Notes: generated by a model not told the origin, from the sequence alone. A stretch of 45,050 bases of DNA from Caldifarciminota bacterium (GCA_023129325.1 JAGMCI010000024.1:1-45050), one strand, 5' to 3'; positions 23,971 through 32,231 are shown, numbered from the stretch's first letter. Made by a program: numbers and translations.

Positions 23971-24567
23971 ATGCGGTATCCAAAATTAAGAGAGTTAAAG
24001 GAGGCTATTAAATGTATATTTACAAAGCCCGCGACTACAAAATATCCCTTTGGGCCAGCAAAAATTCATCCAAGGTATCGTGGGAAACCTGAATTTCAGG
24101 ATGAATGCCTGGGATGTGAAGCCTGTAAAGAAGTTTGTCCTTCAGGAGCGATTGAGGTTGTTGATGATGTAAAGAATAAGAAAAGAAAACTTATACGACG
24201 CTTTGATATGTGCATAACTTGTGGAGAATGTGAGAGGATTTGTACTTGTAAAGAAGGCGTAAAGATGGTGCCAGAGTTTGCTTTCGCTGTATTTAAGAAA
24301 GAAGATTTAACTGATATAATTGAAAGAGACTTAATTGTCTGCGAAAATTGTGGAAAAGTAATTGCTACCAAAAAACACATATTATGGCTTATGGAGAACT
24401 TAAAAGAGAAAGGAGCTTCTTATTTGCCTTTTGTAATTATGAGCTTGAAAGAGATAGGAATATATGAGAAAGTTGAGAAAAAGACAACCTTGGATAAAAG
24501 GCAAGCCCTATTTAGTATCTTGTGTCCAAGATGTCGGCATAAGATATTTTTGTATGATGCTCTTTGA
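23971..24567 (+). CDS. NuoI/MbhN/HyfH-like ferredoxin subunit with C-terminal zinc ribbon
   Basis: This 198-residue protein is the peripheral electron-entry subunit of the hydrogenase. Two [4Fe-4S] motifs lie at C46/C49/C52/C56 (CLGCEACKEVCP) and C81/C84/C87/C91 (CITCGECERIC). A cysteine pair at C124/C127 and another at C185/C188 (CENC, CPRC) suggest a zinc ribbon, as in HyfH-type subunits. The usual proline after the second cluster's last cysteine is absent (CTCKEG). It is separated from the other complex-I-like genes by the Mrp cassette and overlaps the protease gene by 14 nt. Confidence 0.92.
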   Translation: MRYPKLRELKEAIKCIFTKPATTKYPFGPAKIHPRYRGKPEFQDECLGCEACKEVCPSGAIEVVDDVKNKKRKLIRRFDMCITCGECERICTCKEGVKMVPEFAFAVFKKEDLTDIIERDLIVCENCGKVIATKKHILWLMENLKEKGASYLPFVIMSLKEIGIYEKVEKKTTLDKRQALFSILCPRCRHKIFLYDAL

Positions 24568-25057
24568 TAAATTAAAAAAACAGATAAGAGACAGTTTCTT
24601 GATAATGGGTGTCGGAAATGAACTCAAGGAATATGATAGGATAGGTGTTGACGTAGCAAAAATGGGGAAAGAGTTATTTCCAGAGGAATTCATAGTAGGT
24701 GGTCTTGCGCCTGAAAATTTCTTGGGCAAGATTATAAAGGCAAAAATTAGCACTTTGATAATCGTAGATGGGGTCTATTTTGATGGCACAGATAGTGTTA
24801 GACTTTTAAGTCCTGAGGATTTAACTTTGCAGGGTATTTCAACTCATTCCCTATCTCTAAAATTAATGGCAGAATATTTGAAAAATTATGATATTCAAAC
24901 TGTAATAATTGGCATAAAGCCAACCTGCCTGCCCCGCTCCGACGAGCGAAGCGGGACGGAGACGACAAGGCAGGTTAACGATGACACAATGGAGGTTAAA
25001 AAGGAAGTTCTTTCTGCACTTATGGAGTTAATCAGGAATAAAAATAACACGAGCTAA
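24554..25057 (+). CDS. HycI-type hydrogenase maturation endopeptidase
   Basis: This protease clips the C-terminal pro-peptide of the large subunit after nickel insertion. From ATG 24554 the product is 167 residues; an earlier in-frame start lies inside the NuoI-like gene and is rejected. Family features: GVGNELKEYDRIGV (19-32) with D28, VDGVYFDG with D72, and THSLSL with H98, the three expected nickel-sensing residues, then IIGIKP (118-123). Straight after GIKP comes an in-frame palindromic insertion (about residues 124-142, TCLPRSDERSGTETTRQVN), after which the family's last helix resumes (DDTMEVKKEVLSAL). Confidence 0.9.
   Translation: MMLFDKLKKQIRDSFLIMGVGNELKEYDRIGVDVAKMGKELFPEEFIVGGLAPENFLGKIIKAKISTLIIVDGVYFDGTDSVRLLSPEDLTLQGISTHSLSLKLMAEYLKNYDIQTVIIGIKPTCLPRSDERSGTETTRQVNDDTMEVKKEVLSALMELIRNKNNTS
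24922..24976. repeat. Palindromic element inserted in frame in the protease gene
   Basis: Exact arms AACCTGCCT (24922-24930) and AGGCAGGTT (24968-24976), inner arms CCCGCT and AGCGGG. It is GC-rich against the AT-rich gene and shares the GCCTGCC/GGCAGG outer words with the insertions at 17121-17175 and 43834-43905. Confidence 0.8.
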
Positions 25058-25067
25058 CTTTCGGGGC

Positions 25068-25108
25068 TTCCTACTTCCCACTTCCTACTTCCTACTTCCC
25101 ACTTCCGG
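25068..25108. repeat. CACTTCC/CTACTTCC tandem word repeat
   Basis: The gap after the protease gene holds a run of CTTCCTACTTCCCACTTCC units. The same words occur inside coding sequences at about 18748-18782, 38141-38176, 38262-38297 and 44460-44478. No terminator hairpin is evident for the hydrogenase operon. Confidence 0.7.
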
Positions 25109-25141
25109 TGTATATTATATCTTATCCCTTCAGCAAAAAGC

Positions 25142-25170
25142 TTGACTTTCAATTTATTTTATGGTATTAT
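25142..25170 (+). promoter_or_regulatory. Promoter of the tRNA-Arg gene
   Basis: TTGACT (25142-25147), a 17-bp spacer and TATTAT (25165-25170), 8 nt before the first base of the tRNA. It probably also drives the lipoprotein and peptidase genes downstream. Confidence 0.75.
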
Positions 25171-25178
25171 ATTTCAAT

Positions 25179-25252
25179 GCGCCTGTAGCTCAATTGGATA
25201 GAGCACCGGATTTCTAATCCGGTTGTTGAGGGTTCAAGTCCCTCCAGGCGTG
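25179..25252 (+). tRNA. tRNA-Arg, anticodon TCT
   Basis: A complete 74-nt cloverleaf. The acceptor stem is GCGCCTG with CAGGCGT (first pair G-U), and the D arm contains AGCTCAATTGGATAGAGC. The anticodon stem is CCGGA/TCCGG with loop TTTCTAA, hence anticodon TCT reading AGA and AGG. The T arm is GAGGGTTCAAGTCCCTC and the discriminator base is G. The 3' CCA is not encoded (TTAG follows). Confidence 0.95.
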
Positions 25253-25285
25253 TTAGAAAAGCAAGAATTAAAAATAGAACATTAG

Positions 25286-25687
25286 ATGAAAAAATTTGTT
25301 TTAATTCTTGGCTTTATAATCTTGGGTTGTGGAGGAATTAACTGGGTTGAAAAACTTGAAAAGGATAATTACTCTATGGTTGAGCTTGGCAAATATCCTT
25401 ATACAACAAGGCAAATCAAGGAGGACAAAAAAATTGACAAGATAAAGGATAAAATTGATAAACAGAGAGAATTAATGAGCAAGTTTGTTTGCCACTTTTA
25501 TCCTGAGTCATACAAGACACTTAATTTTAAATATAGGTTTGCAAGTTTGCATCAAGATAAGCTTATTTTAAGGTATTTTGCGATAGCACAAGATGAGGTA
25601 TTTGCTGGATATTCAGTTCAATTTGTAATTCAAGGGGAAACAGTAAAAAAGATTTATCTTTCAAAAGTCCCTTTGGATAGGAAGTAA
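25286..25687 (+). CDS. Predicted lipoprotein of unknown function
   Basis: A 133-residue protein with a signal peptide and lipobox (FIILGCGG, cysteine at about 15), so probably lipid-anchored. The mature part is charged and lysine-rich with a helical stretch (KKIDKIKDKIDKQRELM) and a beta-rich C-terminus (GYSVQFVIQGETVKKIYLS). No family is recognised. It ends one base before the peptidase gene, which suggests a shared transcript and perhaps a shared surface role. Confidence 0.75.
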   Translation: MKKFVLILGFIILGCGGINWVEKLEKDNYSMVELGKYPYTTRQIKEDKKIDKIKDKIDKQRELMSKFVCHFYPESYKTLNFKYRFASLHQDKLILRYFAIAQDEVFAGYSVQFVIQGETVKKIYLSKVPLDRK

Positions 25688-25688
25688 C

Positions 25689-28139
25689 ATGAGAATATTT
25701 TTGATTTTTGGGCTAATCTTAGGAGCTTGCCAGTTAGATGCTAAATCATTAGTAAGGATTTATTCTCCTTCCTCCCACTTAAAAGATTTAGATATAGCTG
25801 GAGCAAGTTTTGGTAAATGGATTGATGTTGTTGCGACACCTGAAGAATTAAGTATTATCAAAGCTAAAGCCTTAAACTATAAAGTCCTGGCTCCTGACAT
25901 AGAAGAGCTTGAGCGAAGCGTAAAGGGCGATTATCATAATTATAATGATTTTGTGGCTGAGTTAACTGCACTTGCTATCAATTATCCTGAGATTGCAAAG
26001 CTTGACACTTTGGGAACAAGTTATGAAGGTAGGCCAATACTTAGTTTAAAGATTTCCGACAATGTGGGGATTGATGAAGATGAGCCGGAACTCCTTTTTT
26101 TAGGACTTCATCATGCCCGTGAATGGCCAACTCTTGAGATTTGCCTTTTTTATGCAGATACGCTTGTAAAAGGGTATGAATTTGATTTTGAGTCTCTTGT
26201 GGATTCGCGTGAAATTTGGATTGTCCCATGCGTAAATCCTGATGGCTATGTATATTGTCACGACCAGGGTCATGACTGGCGTAAGAATAGGCACTATTTT
26301 CCTGAATTTGGGACTTATGGGGTTGACCTGAACCGCAATTATGATGGTAGTTGTGATGGTAATCCACGGGGCGAATGGGGGTCAATAGGAGATGGGGCTC
26401 AATCTCATGGACCCTCTACTTCAGTTTATTGCGGGGAAAGTGCATTTTCAGAAGCAGAAACTCAAGCCATAAGGGAAATTGTTTTGGCTCATAATTTTGT
26501 TTTCTGCGTCTCTTATCATACTTATGGCGAGATGGTTATGTGGCCATGGGGCTATACTTTAGACCCTGCTCCTTGTTGGGATTTACTCTCACAAATTGGG
26601 ATAAATATGGCAGGACTGATTGGGCGTCAAGGGGGTGGAACTTACGATGCTCATCAAAGTTGTGGCTTATATCCCACAACAGGGACCACTGATGATTGGC
26701 TTTATGGGTATGAACTTTATCTTAATGGACGAAATAGTCTTGGCTACACAGTTGAGGCTTGTAGCTCGTTTGCCCCACCAGCTGCTGGACTTGAGCAAGT
26801 GGTGAAGGAAAATTTTGATGGCGCTCTGTATCTTTGTGAGATAGCAGATTCAATAAGCTCTCTTTTGGTTCCAAGGGTGAAAACTCCTGTTATTGAAAAG
26901 ATGGATTCAAGTTTTGGTAATTATATTATAAACTGGTCAAATGAAGGGGCGACAAAATATTGGCTTCAAGAGTTAAAAGGGCTGTCAATTTATGAAGATA
27001 GCGCTGAGACGGGGAGTTCTTTGTGGGAGCTTGATGGATTTAATTTAAGTACCGCAAGGGCTCATAGTGAGAGCCATAGCTATTTTGCTGGTTCAGGAGA
27101 TACATTAGTAACAAGTATGACAAGCAAGTATCCTGTTCCCAGGGCTGATTCTTTAACCTTTTGGTGCTGGTATAATACCGAAAATAATTATGACTACGCA
27201 TTTGTAGAAGTATCAAAGACTGGCAGAGAATGGGAAATCCTTGATTCATTTAATGGCTCATCAGATGGCTGGGTAAGAAAAGCTTATTTAGTTCATTATA
27301 AATCTTTTTTTATCAGGTTCAGATATACTACTGATGATTGGTATAGCTATGAAGGCTTTTATGTTGATGATATTAAACCTGTGAGTTCATTTGATTTAAT
27401 AACCACGCTCTCAAATAATATCCAAGACACCTTTTATACTGTGGCTCATAAGTTGCCAGATACTTACTGGTATTGGGTCAAGGGTTATAATTTAAAGGGC
27501 TGGGCTGATTTTGGTGAGCCTGAAGAGATAGAGGTAAAGGAATTCAAAGATGTAGGAGTTGATACAATAATTTTGCCCCCGGATACTGTTTTTACAGATT
27601 CTATCCATACACCAAGTGCAAGGATAAAGAATTATGGGAATTTAGAAAGTATATTTAAGACCTTTTGTGAAATTAGAGGCTACGGGGATTCGTTAGAAAT
27701 TGCTTTGCTTCCTTGGAAAGATACGCTTGTAAATTTTTTACCCTGGGTGGTCCCTGCTGAACCTGATACTTATTGTATGAAAGTTTATACATCATTGAGT
27801 GATATGGATTTGAGCAACAATCAACTAACTCGTGTAATAACAAGCATAAAATCTGGAGTAAGTGAATTAGAGAAAGATGAAATTTGCCCTTACCTGACTA
27901 TTTCTTCAAATCCAGTTTCAAAGGATACAAGGATATTATATGGGCTTCCCGAGGCTCGCAAGATAAGTTTAAAAGTTTATGATGTTACAGGCAGGCTAAT
28001 TAGTAGTCTTTTAGATAGGCACGAGAGTGCAGGGGAGCATCAATTTTTGTGGAGTCAGATGCTTCCAGCTGGAATTTACTTCCTCGTTTTAGATAGTTCT
28101 GATTTCAGGAAGAGTCTAAAAATCATCTTGCTTCATTAA
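25689..28139 (+). CDS. Secreted M14 zinc carboxypeptidase with FlgD/Por-like C-terminal domain
   Basis: An 816-residue exported peptidase. It has a signal peptide (about 1-19) and a pro-region to about 80. The M14 catalytic domain follows, with zinc ligands H142/E145 (HAREW) and H277 (SYHTY), substrate-binding LNRNYD (214-219) and catalytic glutamate E356 (GYTVEACSS), all intact. A jelly-roll-like segment with W-rich strands (about 440-570) and a CARDB-like stretch (about 610-700) follow. The end is a domain of the FlgD-like/type IX-sorting style (VYDVTGRLISSL, LPAGIYFLVL). It probably digests external protein for an amino-acid-fermenting cell; that role is inference. Confidence 0.92.
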   Translation: MRIFLIFGLILGACQLDAKSLVRIYSPSSHLKDLDIAGASFGKWIDVVATPEELSIIKAKALNYKVLAPDIEELERSVKGDYHNYNDFVAELTALAINYPEIAKLDTLGTSYEGRPILSLKISDNVGIDEDEPELLFLGLHHAREWPTLEICLFYADTLVKGYEFDFESLVDSREIWIVPCVNPDGYVYCHDQGHDWRKNRHYFPEFGTYGVDLNRNYDGSCDGNPRGEWGSIGDGAQSHGPSTSVYCGESAFSEAETQAIREIVLAHNFVFCVSYHTYGEMVMWPWGYTLDPAPCWDLLSQIGINMAGLIGRQGGGTYDAHQSCGLYPTTGTTDDWLYGYELYLNGRNSLGYTVEACSSFAPPAAGLEQVVKENFDGALYLCEIADSISSLLVPRVKTPVIEKMDSSFGNYIINWSNEGATKYWLQELKGLSIYEDSAETGSSLWELDGFNLSTARAHSESHSYFAGSGDTLVTSMTSKYPVPRADSLTFWCWYNTENNYDYAFVEVSKTGREWEILDSFNGSSDGWVRKAYLVHYKSFFIRFRYTTDDWYSYEGFYVDDIKPVSSFDLITTLSNNIQDTFYTVAHKLPDTYWYWVKGYNLKGWADFGEPEEIEVKEFKDVGVDTIILPPDTVFTDSIHTPSARIKNYGNLESIFKTFCEIRGYGDSLEIALLPWKDTLVNFLPWVVPAEPDTYCMKVYTSLSDMDLSNNQLTRVITSIKSGVSELEKDEICPYLTISSNPVSKDTRILYGLPEARKISLKVYDVTGRLISSLLDRHESAGEHQFLWSQMLPAGIYFLVLDSSDFRKSLKIILLH

Positions 28140-28142
28140 ATT

Positions 28143-28193
28143 GGAGTGCACTCTTTAGAGTGCATCATTGTAGCCGAACCCTTTAGGGTTCGC
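28143..28193. repeat. GGAGTGCA repeat plus CGAACCC palindrome
   Basis: GGAGTGCACTC and its partner GAGTGCATC flank a TTTA loop, followed by the palindrome CGAACCC/GGGTTCG with loop TTTA (about 28176-28193). It lies between convergent genes and could terminate both, though no T-run follows. Related words occur at 37786-37854 and 40081-40131. Confidence 0.6.
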
Positions 28194-29398
28194 TAAATTC
28201 TTGTGTAGACAAGGCCTTCTTCTGGGATTTTTTCTGATTTTATTTTGCCAGACTTTTCAAGCTTATTTAAATTTTGTTCAAGAATAGGGTAAGGTAAGCC
28301 CGTGAGCGTGTGTAAATACTCGTAAGGGGTCTCAATTGTTATTTTTGATAGTAAATAGTCATCAATTGATATTGGTTCAAGAATGGGCAGTTTTTTTGCC
28401 ATTTTTAAGTAAATCTTAAATTGGTCCTTTTTAGAGAGCAAATTACTTAATGCCTTAGCAAACTGGTGTGGGTCTTTGTTATAAGAGTGAATTAATAATT
28501 GGAAGTCAGCTTGCGTCTGGCGAAGACAGAGCATTTTTGGAATTAAGTTAAGGCCAGGACACTTAATTGCCTTTAAATCTGATTTAGAAAGCATATCATT
28601 TAAAATATCAGTCACTGGCACCTCTTTCCCATTCCATAAGAATATAGCTTGGAGTCCATATTTAGCGGCTCGCCATCTATTAAGGATTGATTCAATGTAT
28701 TGTTCTTTGTTAAATGAGATTTCTTTTTTTATAAATGTAGATACAAAAGCAACGACAAATGCGACATATTCGTTGACAAATTGTTCTGATGAAGATGAGT
28801 CTCCTATTCTAAATTCTATTGTTGGGTGCATACCAATTTTTACAGACACATCATCCCCCCAGTGAAATTGAGCAATTTCAGGGTCGGTTATCACTCGTGC
28901 CACTGAACACCAGTCAGCAAATTTAAGCACACGATAACTTTTATATTCTCTTGATTCAAGTCCCCATACAGGAGAATTAGAAGAAAGTGCCGCAAAGCAA
29001 GGCGCATAGCGAGCAAGGGAATTTGCAAGGCAAGTGGCACTTTCAAATTTATTAATTGTCCCAATATGGACATGAAGACCAATAGCATTCCCAAATGCTG
29101 GATGTGAGCCACACGGAAAGAATGTCCAGTCTTTAAATTTTGCCATCTTTTTAATTAGCTGGACCTGTAAATGGGTTCTTTCTTTCATTTCGTCATAAGA
29201 AGACATAATTCCTGAACGTATTTCAAGTAGCCATGCATCAAATCCTGGCATATCATCAAGTCCTGTTCTTGACCAGGGGAGTTTTTCTCTAATTCTATTA
29301 GCCATCCATTCAATCTCCCTTTTATCAAGTGGCATAAGGTTTGGCTTTAAAAGTAAAGCCTCCCACTCATAACCAAAAGTTAAAGGCTCAAATTTCAT
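28193..29398 (-). CDS. GCS2-type glutamate-cysteine ligase/carboxylate-amine ligase
   Basis: A 401-residue member of the glutamine-synthetase-fold GCS2 family (YbdK and relatives), which join an amine to a gamma-carboxylate with ATP. Motifs: FGYEWEALLL, IGLHVHIG, RVLKFADWCS and TIEFRIGDSSSS. It has an extra C-terminal segment (about 300-401) that ends in a short winged-helix-like LTGLPYPILEQNLNKLEKSG, atypical for YbdK. There is no glutathione synthetase nearby, so glutathione synthesis cannot be claimed. A family A repeat stands 6 bp before its ATG, as with dnaA. Confidence 0.8.
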   Translation of the reverse strand: MKFEPLTFGYEWEALLLKPNLMPLDKREIEWMANRIREKLPWSRTGLDDMPGFDAWLLEIRSGIMSSYDEMKERTHLQVQLIKKMAKFKDWTFFPCGSHPAFGNAIGLHVHIGTINKFESATCLANSLARYAPCFAALSSNSPVWGLESREYKSYRVLKFADWCSVARVITDPEIAQFHWGDDVSVKIGMHPTIEFRIGDSSSSEQFVNEYVAFVVAFVSTFIKKEISFNKEQYIESILNRWRAAKYGLQAIFLWNGKEVPVTDILNDMLSKSDLKAIKCPGLNLIPKMLCLRQTQADFQLLIHSYNKDPHQFAKALSNLLSKKDQFKIYLKMAKKLPILEPISIDDYLLSKITIETPYEYLHTLTGLPYPILEQNLNKLEKSGKIKSEKIPEEGLVYTRI

Positions 29399-29404
29399 CT
29401 TAAT

Positions 29405-29507
29405 AAAAGGTTACGGTGACGACGCCCGTATCGTTAATCGGCTTTGGGTGACGAAAGCCGTAACCGAACTACGATACGGGCTTCCTCGCCCCCACCTGTA
29501 GCCTTTT
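29405..29507 (-). repeat. Family A hairpin repeat, inverted copy
   Basis: A complete copy in reverse orientation, from AAAAGGTTACGGTGA (29405) to the CCTGTAGCCTTTT end (29507). The arms CCCGTATCGT/ACGATACGGG and GGCTTT/AAAGCC are all present. Some bases differ from the 17.3/23.8-kb pair, so it is an older or different subtype. Confidence 0.85.
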
Positions 29508-29516
29508 CCCTGCATT

Positions 29517-30779
29517 TTACTCGCATATTACACGAGTTTCAAGTTTTTTCTTGAAATAGCTTCTTGAAGAATAAGTTGGCTCAATTTCAAGTTTAATTTT
29601 GTATTCTCCGGACTTAACTACATTGCCATCATTGTCTCTGCCATCCCAGATTATATAATTTTCAAAAGGTTCTTCCTTGTAAGGGGGTATAAAATCTCTA
29701 ATTAGCTTGTTAGAGGAATCATATATCTTTCCAATTATGTGGGCTGGTTCTGTCAAATAAAGTGTAATGGTTGTTCCCTCTTTTTCTGGTTTAAAAATTG
29801 GCGGATAACAGCTCTCTACATAGCCATCTACTCCAATCCAGTAATAATCAATTACTTCTCTTTCAACAATAAACACCTGGCCAAATCGGCGCCAGATGGT
29901 AATGCCTCTTGGGGATTTAAATTTGCCAAATCTTACAATGCTTTTTAAATTGCGGTCAAATTTATGGATACACCCTTTTAGCTTGTCTGTTACCCAGATA
30001 TTTTCATAATAATCAATAGCACAACTTGTAAAATTTGCATCCTCTTTTTCGTATCTTTTAAGTAATTTGCCATTTAAGGTGAATTTTTGAATCCTTTTGC
30101 CGTCATTGTCAATTACAACAATAAAGTTGTCTTTATAGTAAGACCAGCGGTCACTGTTATCTATAACAGCAATGCCCGTTGGTTTATTTAGACCAGAAAT
30201 CTCCTGAATAAAGACAGTATCTTGTGAAATAATTTGTATCCTATCATTTTTACGGTCTGTGACATATAAATTACCTTTTGAATCAAGGGCTACTCCAAAT
30301 GGCTCGTCAAATTCAAGCTTATCGCAGCCAAAACTTCCAATTGAACATACCCAAAGAAGTGAATCAATTGCATTTGAGTCACTTACAACTTTTAACTTAA
30401 CGATTCTATTATTGCCTAAATCTGCCACATAGATATTGCCTTCCGGACTGACAACCACTCCATGGGGCCACCAGAACTCACCCCGAGAGAAGCCGAATTT
30501 GCCATAAACTCCAATCTTAGAAAGAGATTTATTATAAATAATTTGATTTGCCCAGGAATTGGCGCAACAAAGAATTAACTCGTCATCATCGTCAGAGCCT
30601 AATTTGTCAAGAGCTTTTAATTTACAACCCGAGATTCCATGTGGTTCTTGAAAGGAGAGTGATTTGCCAAAAATTAACTTGACTTCAAAAGGGGTTACCT
30701 GATGATAGCCTAAGCTGTGGCCAAATGGGGGTCTCACAAGAGTCGTCTCAGAAAGAAGTAAAAATAAGAGAATAATCAT
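29517..30779 (-). CDS. Secreted NHL/six-bladed beta-propeller protein with FlgD-like tail
   Basis: A 420-residue exported protein with a short signal peptide (MIILLFLLLSETTLV). It contains about six NHL-type repeats, seen as PHGVVVSPEGNIYVADLGNNRI, EPFGVALDSKGNLYVTD and PTGIAVIDN. The last ~90 residues form an Ig-like FlgD-type domain (IIWDGRDNDGNVVKSGEYKIKL). Such proteins usually act as binding platforms on the cell surface. It overlaps the downstream stop/start of the acetyltransferase gene by 4 nt, an unusual partner. Confidence 0.82.
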   Translation of the reverse strand: MIILLFLLLSETTLVRPPFGHSLGYHQVTPFEVKLIFGKSLSFQEPHGISGCKLKALDKLGSDDDDELILCCANSWANQIIYNKSLSKIGVYGKFGFSRGEFWWPHGVVVSPEGNIYVADLGNNRIVKLKVVSDSNAIDSLLWVCSIGSFGCDKLEFDEPFGVALDSKGNLYVTDRKNDRIQIISQDTVFIQEISGLNKPTGIAVIDNSDRWSYYKDNFIVVIDNDGKRIQKFTLNGKLLKRYEKEDANFTSCAIDYYENIWVTDKLKGCIHKFDRNLKSIVRFGKFKSPRGITIWRRFGQVFIVEREVIDYYWIGVDGYVESCYPPIFKPEKEGTTITLYLTEPAHIIGKIYDSSNKLIRDFIPPYKEEPFENYIIWDGRDNDGNVVKSGEYKIKLEIEPTYSSRSYFKKKLETRVICE

Positions 30780-31243
30780 TTTTTCATCACTAAAGCGTTT
30801 TCGCCATCTGAATAATACTCTTTTTTTATCCTTAATTTATTAAAGCCAAATTTTTGATACAAATTTATCGTAGGAAGATTGCTAACTCTAACTTCAAGAG
30901 TTGTCTCTCTTTTACCACTCCGTGGCGAAGGTCGTGGTGAACCATTCAATTTGCCATAATCTAAAAGATTTTTAAGAATGGCACTGCCGATGCCTCTTTT
31001 TCTATAACCCATTTTTACTGCCAGGTTAGCTATATGAAGACTTGATTCTTCAATAAAAGCTATTCCATATCCAATTATTTGGTTAAATGGTGAATGGCGA
31101 GTGGTAATTGTATAAACAATGGCATAAGCGGGGTCCAAATTAAGAACTTGGACAAAGTCATCTCTTGCCCAAGGACAAGGGAAGCATTCATTTTCTATCT
31201 CTATCACCTCGTCAATGTCAGCCATTTGCATCTCACGAATCAT
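30776..31243 (-). CDS. rimI: RimI-like GNAT N-acetyltransferase
   Basis: RimI-type enzymes acetylate protein N-termini, classically ribosomal protein S18. The 155-residue product has ENECFPCPWARDDF near the N-terminus, the acetyl-CoA loop RKRGIGSAIL and LEVRVSNLPTINLYQKFGF, all RimI-like. Two spots look like repeat insertions: TTRHSPFN (from an ACCACTCGCCATTCACC word, about 31083-31107), and NGSPRPSPRSGKRE (about 30905-30945, near-palindromic ACCAC...GTGGT) before the fifth strand. Both would fall in loops. The ATG is 6-7 nt from a -10 element, so the message may be leaderless. Confidence 0.85.
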   Translation of the reverse strand: MIREMQMADIDEVIEIENECFPCPWARDDFVQVLNLDPAYAIVYTITTRHSPFNQIIGYGIAFIEESSLHIANLAVKMGYRKRGIGSAILKNLLDYGKLNGSPRPSPRSGKRETTLEVRVSNLPTINLYQKFGFNKLRIKKEYYSDGENALVMKK

Positions 31244-31249
31244 ATTTTA

Positions 31250-31278
31250 AATATAATACAAGGACCTTAAAAAGTCAA
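31250..31278 (-). promoter_or_regulatory. Putative rimI promoter, leaderless geometry
   Basis: On the minus strand TTGACT (31273-31278), a 17-bp spacer and TATATT (31250-31255), with the rimI ATG beginning at 31243. The transcript would start at or beside the start codon. It diverges from the lipoprotein promoter. Confidence 0.55.
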
Positions 31279-31285
31279 TTATTTC

Positions 31286-31313
31286 TTGACAAGTAGATAA
31301 AAAAAATTATAAT
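31286..31313 (+). promoter_or_regulatory. Consensus promoter of the collagen-motif lipoprotein gene
   Basis: TTGACA (31286-31291), a 16-bp spacer and TATAAT (31308-31313), followed by the strong Shine-Dalgarno AAAGGAGGTGTGAG right before the ATG at 31335. An almost identical leader precedes genes at 7139 (minus) and 38619. Confidence 0.8.
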
Positions 31314-31334
31314 AATAAAAAAAGGAGGTGTGAG

Positions 31335-32228
31335 ATGAGGAACTTTTTAACAAGCTTGGCAGCCTTGCTTATAATTGTTGGCTGCAAAGGCACACAAGGT
31401 CCAGCAGGACCACCAGGCACAGTTACACAAAAACCATATGTGATTGGAGGACTGTATAAAGGAATAGGTTATCCCTATCCACCAGTAGAATACAGTTATG
31501 CGTATGTTGAGGTCTACCACACATCCAGCATACCTGTAGTTACAATAAATGGTGATACGCTACCGCTTGAGCATTACTACTATGGCGGAGATATGTGGCG
31601 CTGTAGTTATGGGTGGTATACTTATTGGCGTGATGATACTATTTCCTTATTTGGTGACTCAACTTATGTTCTTGAAGTTATTCATTCTGAAGGGGTTGCA
31701 CAAGCCGAAGTAAAGATGCCGGGAGAATTTGAGGTTATTGAGCCAGACACATCTGATACTTTACACAGAGGTGAAGACCTGAACATAATCTGGACAACTT
31801 CAAAAGGAGCAGAGTGGTATAAGATATACTTAAGTATCCATTACTCATATATTGACACCTCTGGAGAATACGAGTATTTTTGCAAGTACTTTGAACCTTT
31901 GCTCCAAGCTACTGATACTACTTACTTTGTTTCTGGGAGCGAGTTATTTCCAGCTGATATTGACTCTGTAAGATATGGGGATGGATATTTATATATCTAT
32001 GCTGGAAGTGGTGATGCAATTGAACCCGGTGCTACTGGAAATATTACTGGCGATGGAGCTGGGTTCTTCTGGGGAAAATATAAAACTGAGAAGGTATATT
32101 TTGAAATAGAAAATAGTGGCAAAAAAGCTATCTCTCATAAAGAGGTTACACCTTATGAAGATTTTAAGAAAACTGTAGAGTTCTTAAAAACAAACGACGA
32201 AAGACTAATAAAGATTCTTGAAAATTAA
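31335..32228 (+). CDS. Lipoprotein with a short collagen-like motif
   Basis: A 297-residue predicted lipoprotein (lipobox IIVGCKG, cysteine at about 18). Straight after the cysteine come collagen-type Gly-X-Y triplets (GTQGPAGPPGTV), then a tyrosine-rich beta domain, a segment similar to Ser-Thr-rich secreted Ig-like domains (EVIEPDTSDTLHRGEDLNIIW) and a charged helical C-terminus. The strong promoter and Shine-Dalgarno suggest high expression. It is probably a surface-exposed envelope protein; no catalytic motif is visible. Confidence 0.75.
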   Translation: MRNFLTSLAALLIIVGCKGTQGPAGPPGTVTQKPYVIGGLYKGIGYPYPPVEYSYAYVEVYHTSSIPVVTINGDTLPLEHYYYGGDMWRCSYGWYTYWRDDTISLFGDSTYVLEVIHSEGVAQAEVKMPGEFEVIEPDTSDTLHRGEDLNIIWTTSKGAEWYKIYLSIHYSYIDTSGEYEYFCKYFEPLLQATDTTYFVSGSELFPADIDSVRYGDGYLYIYAGSGDAIEPGATGNITGDGAGFFWGKYKTEKVYFEIENSGKKAISHKEVTPYEDFKKTVEFLKTNDERLIKILEN

Positions 32229-32231
32229 GAG

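Noticed and set aside
24464-24553. Longer start for the HycI-like protease
   Set aside because: The extra 30 codons are inside the NuoI-like gene and unlike the family; ATG 24554 fits.
24922-24976. Rho-independent terminator inside the protease gene
   Set aside because: Strong palindrome but no T-run, and the family's last helix continues in frame beyond it.
29405-29507. Structured non-coding RNA gene or riboswitch before the GCS2-type gene
   Set aside because: The same hairpin occurs at unrelated genes in both orientations, so a dispersed repeat is the simpler reading.
31389-31425. A true collagen-like protein
   Set aside because: Only about four Gly-X-Y triplets follow the lipobox; too short for a triple-helical domain, so only a motif is noted.
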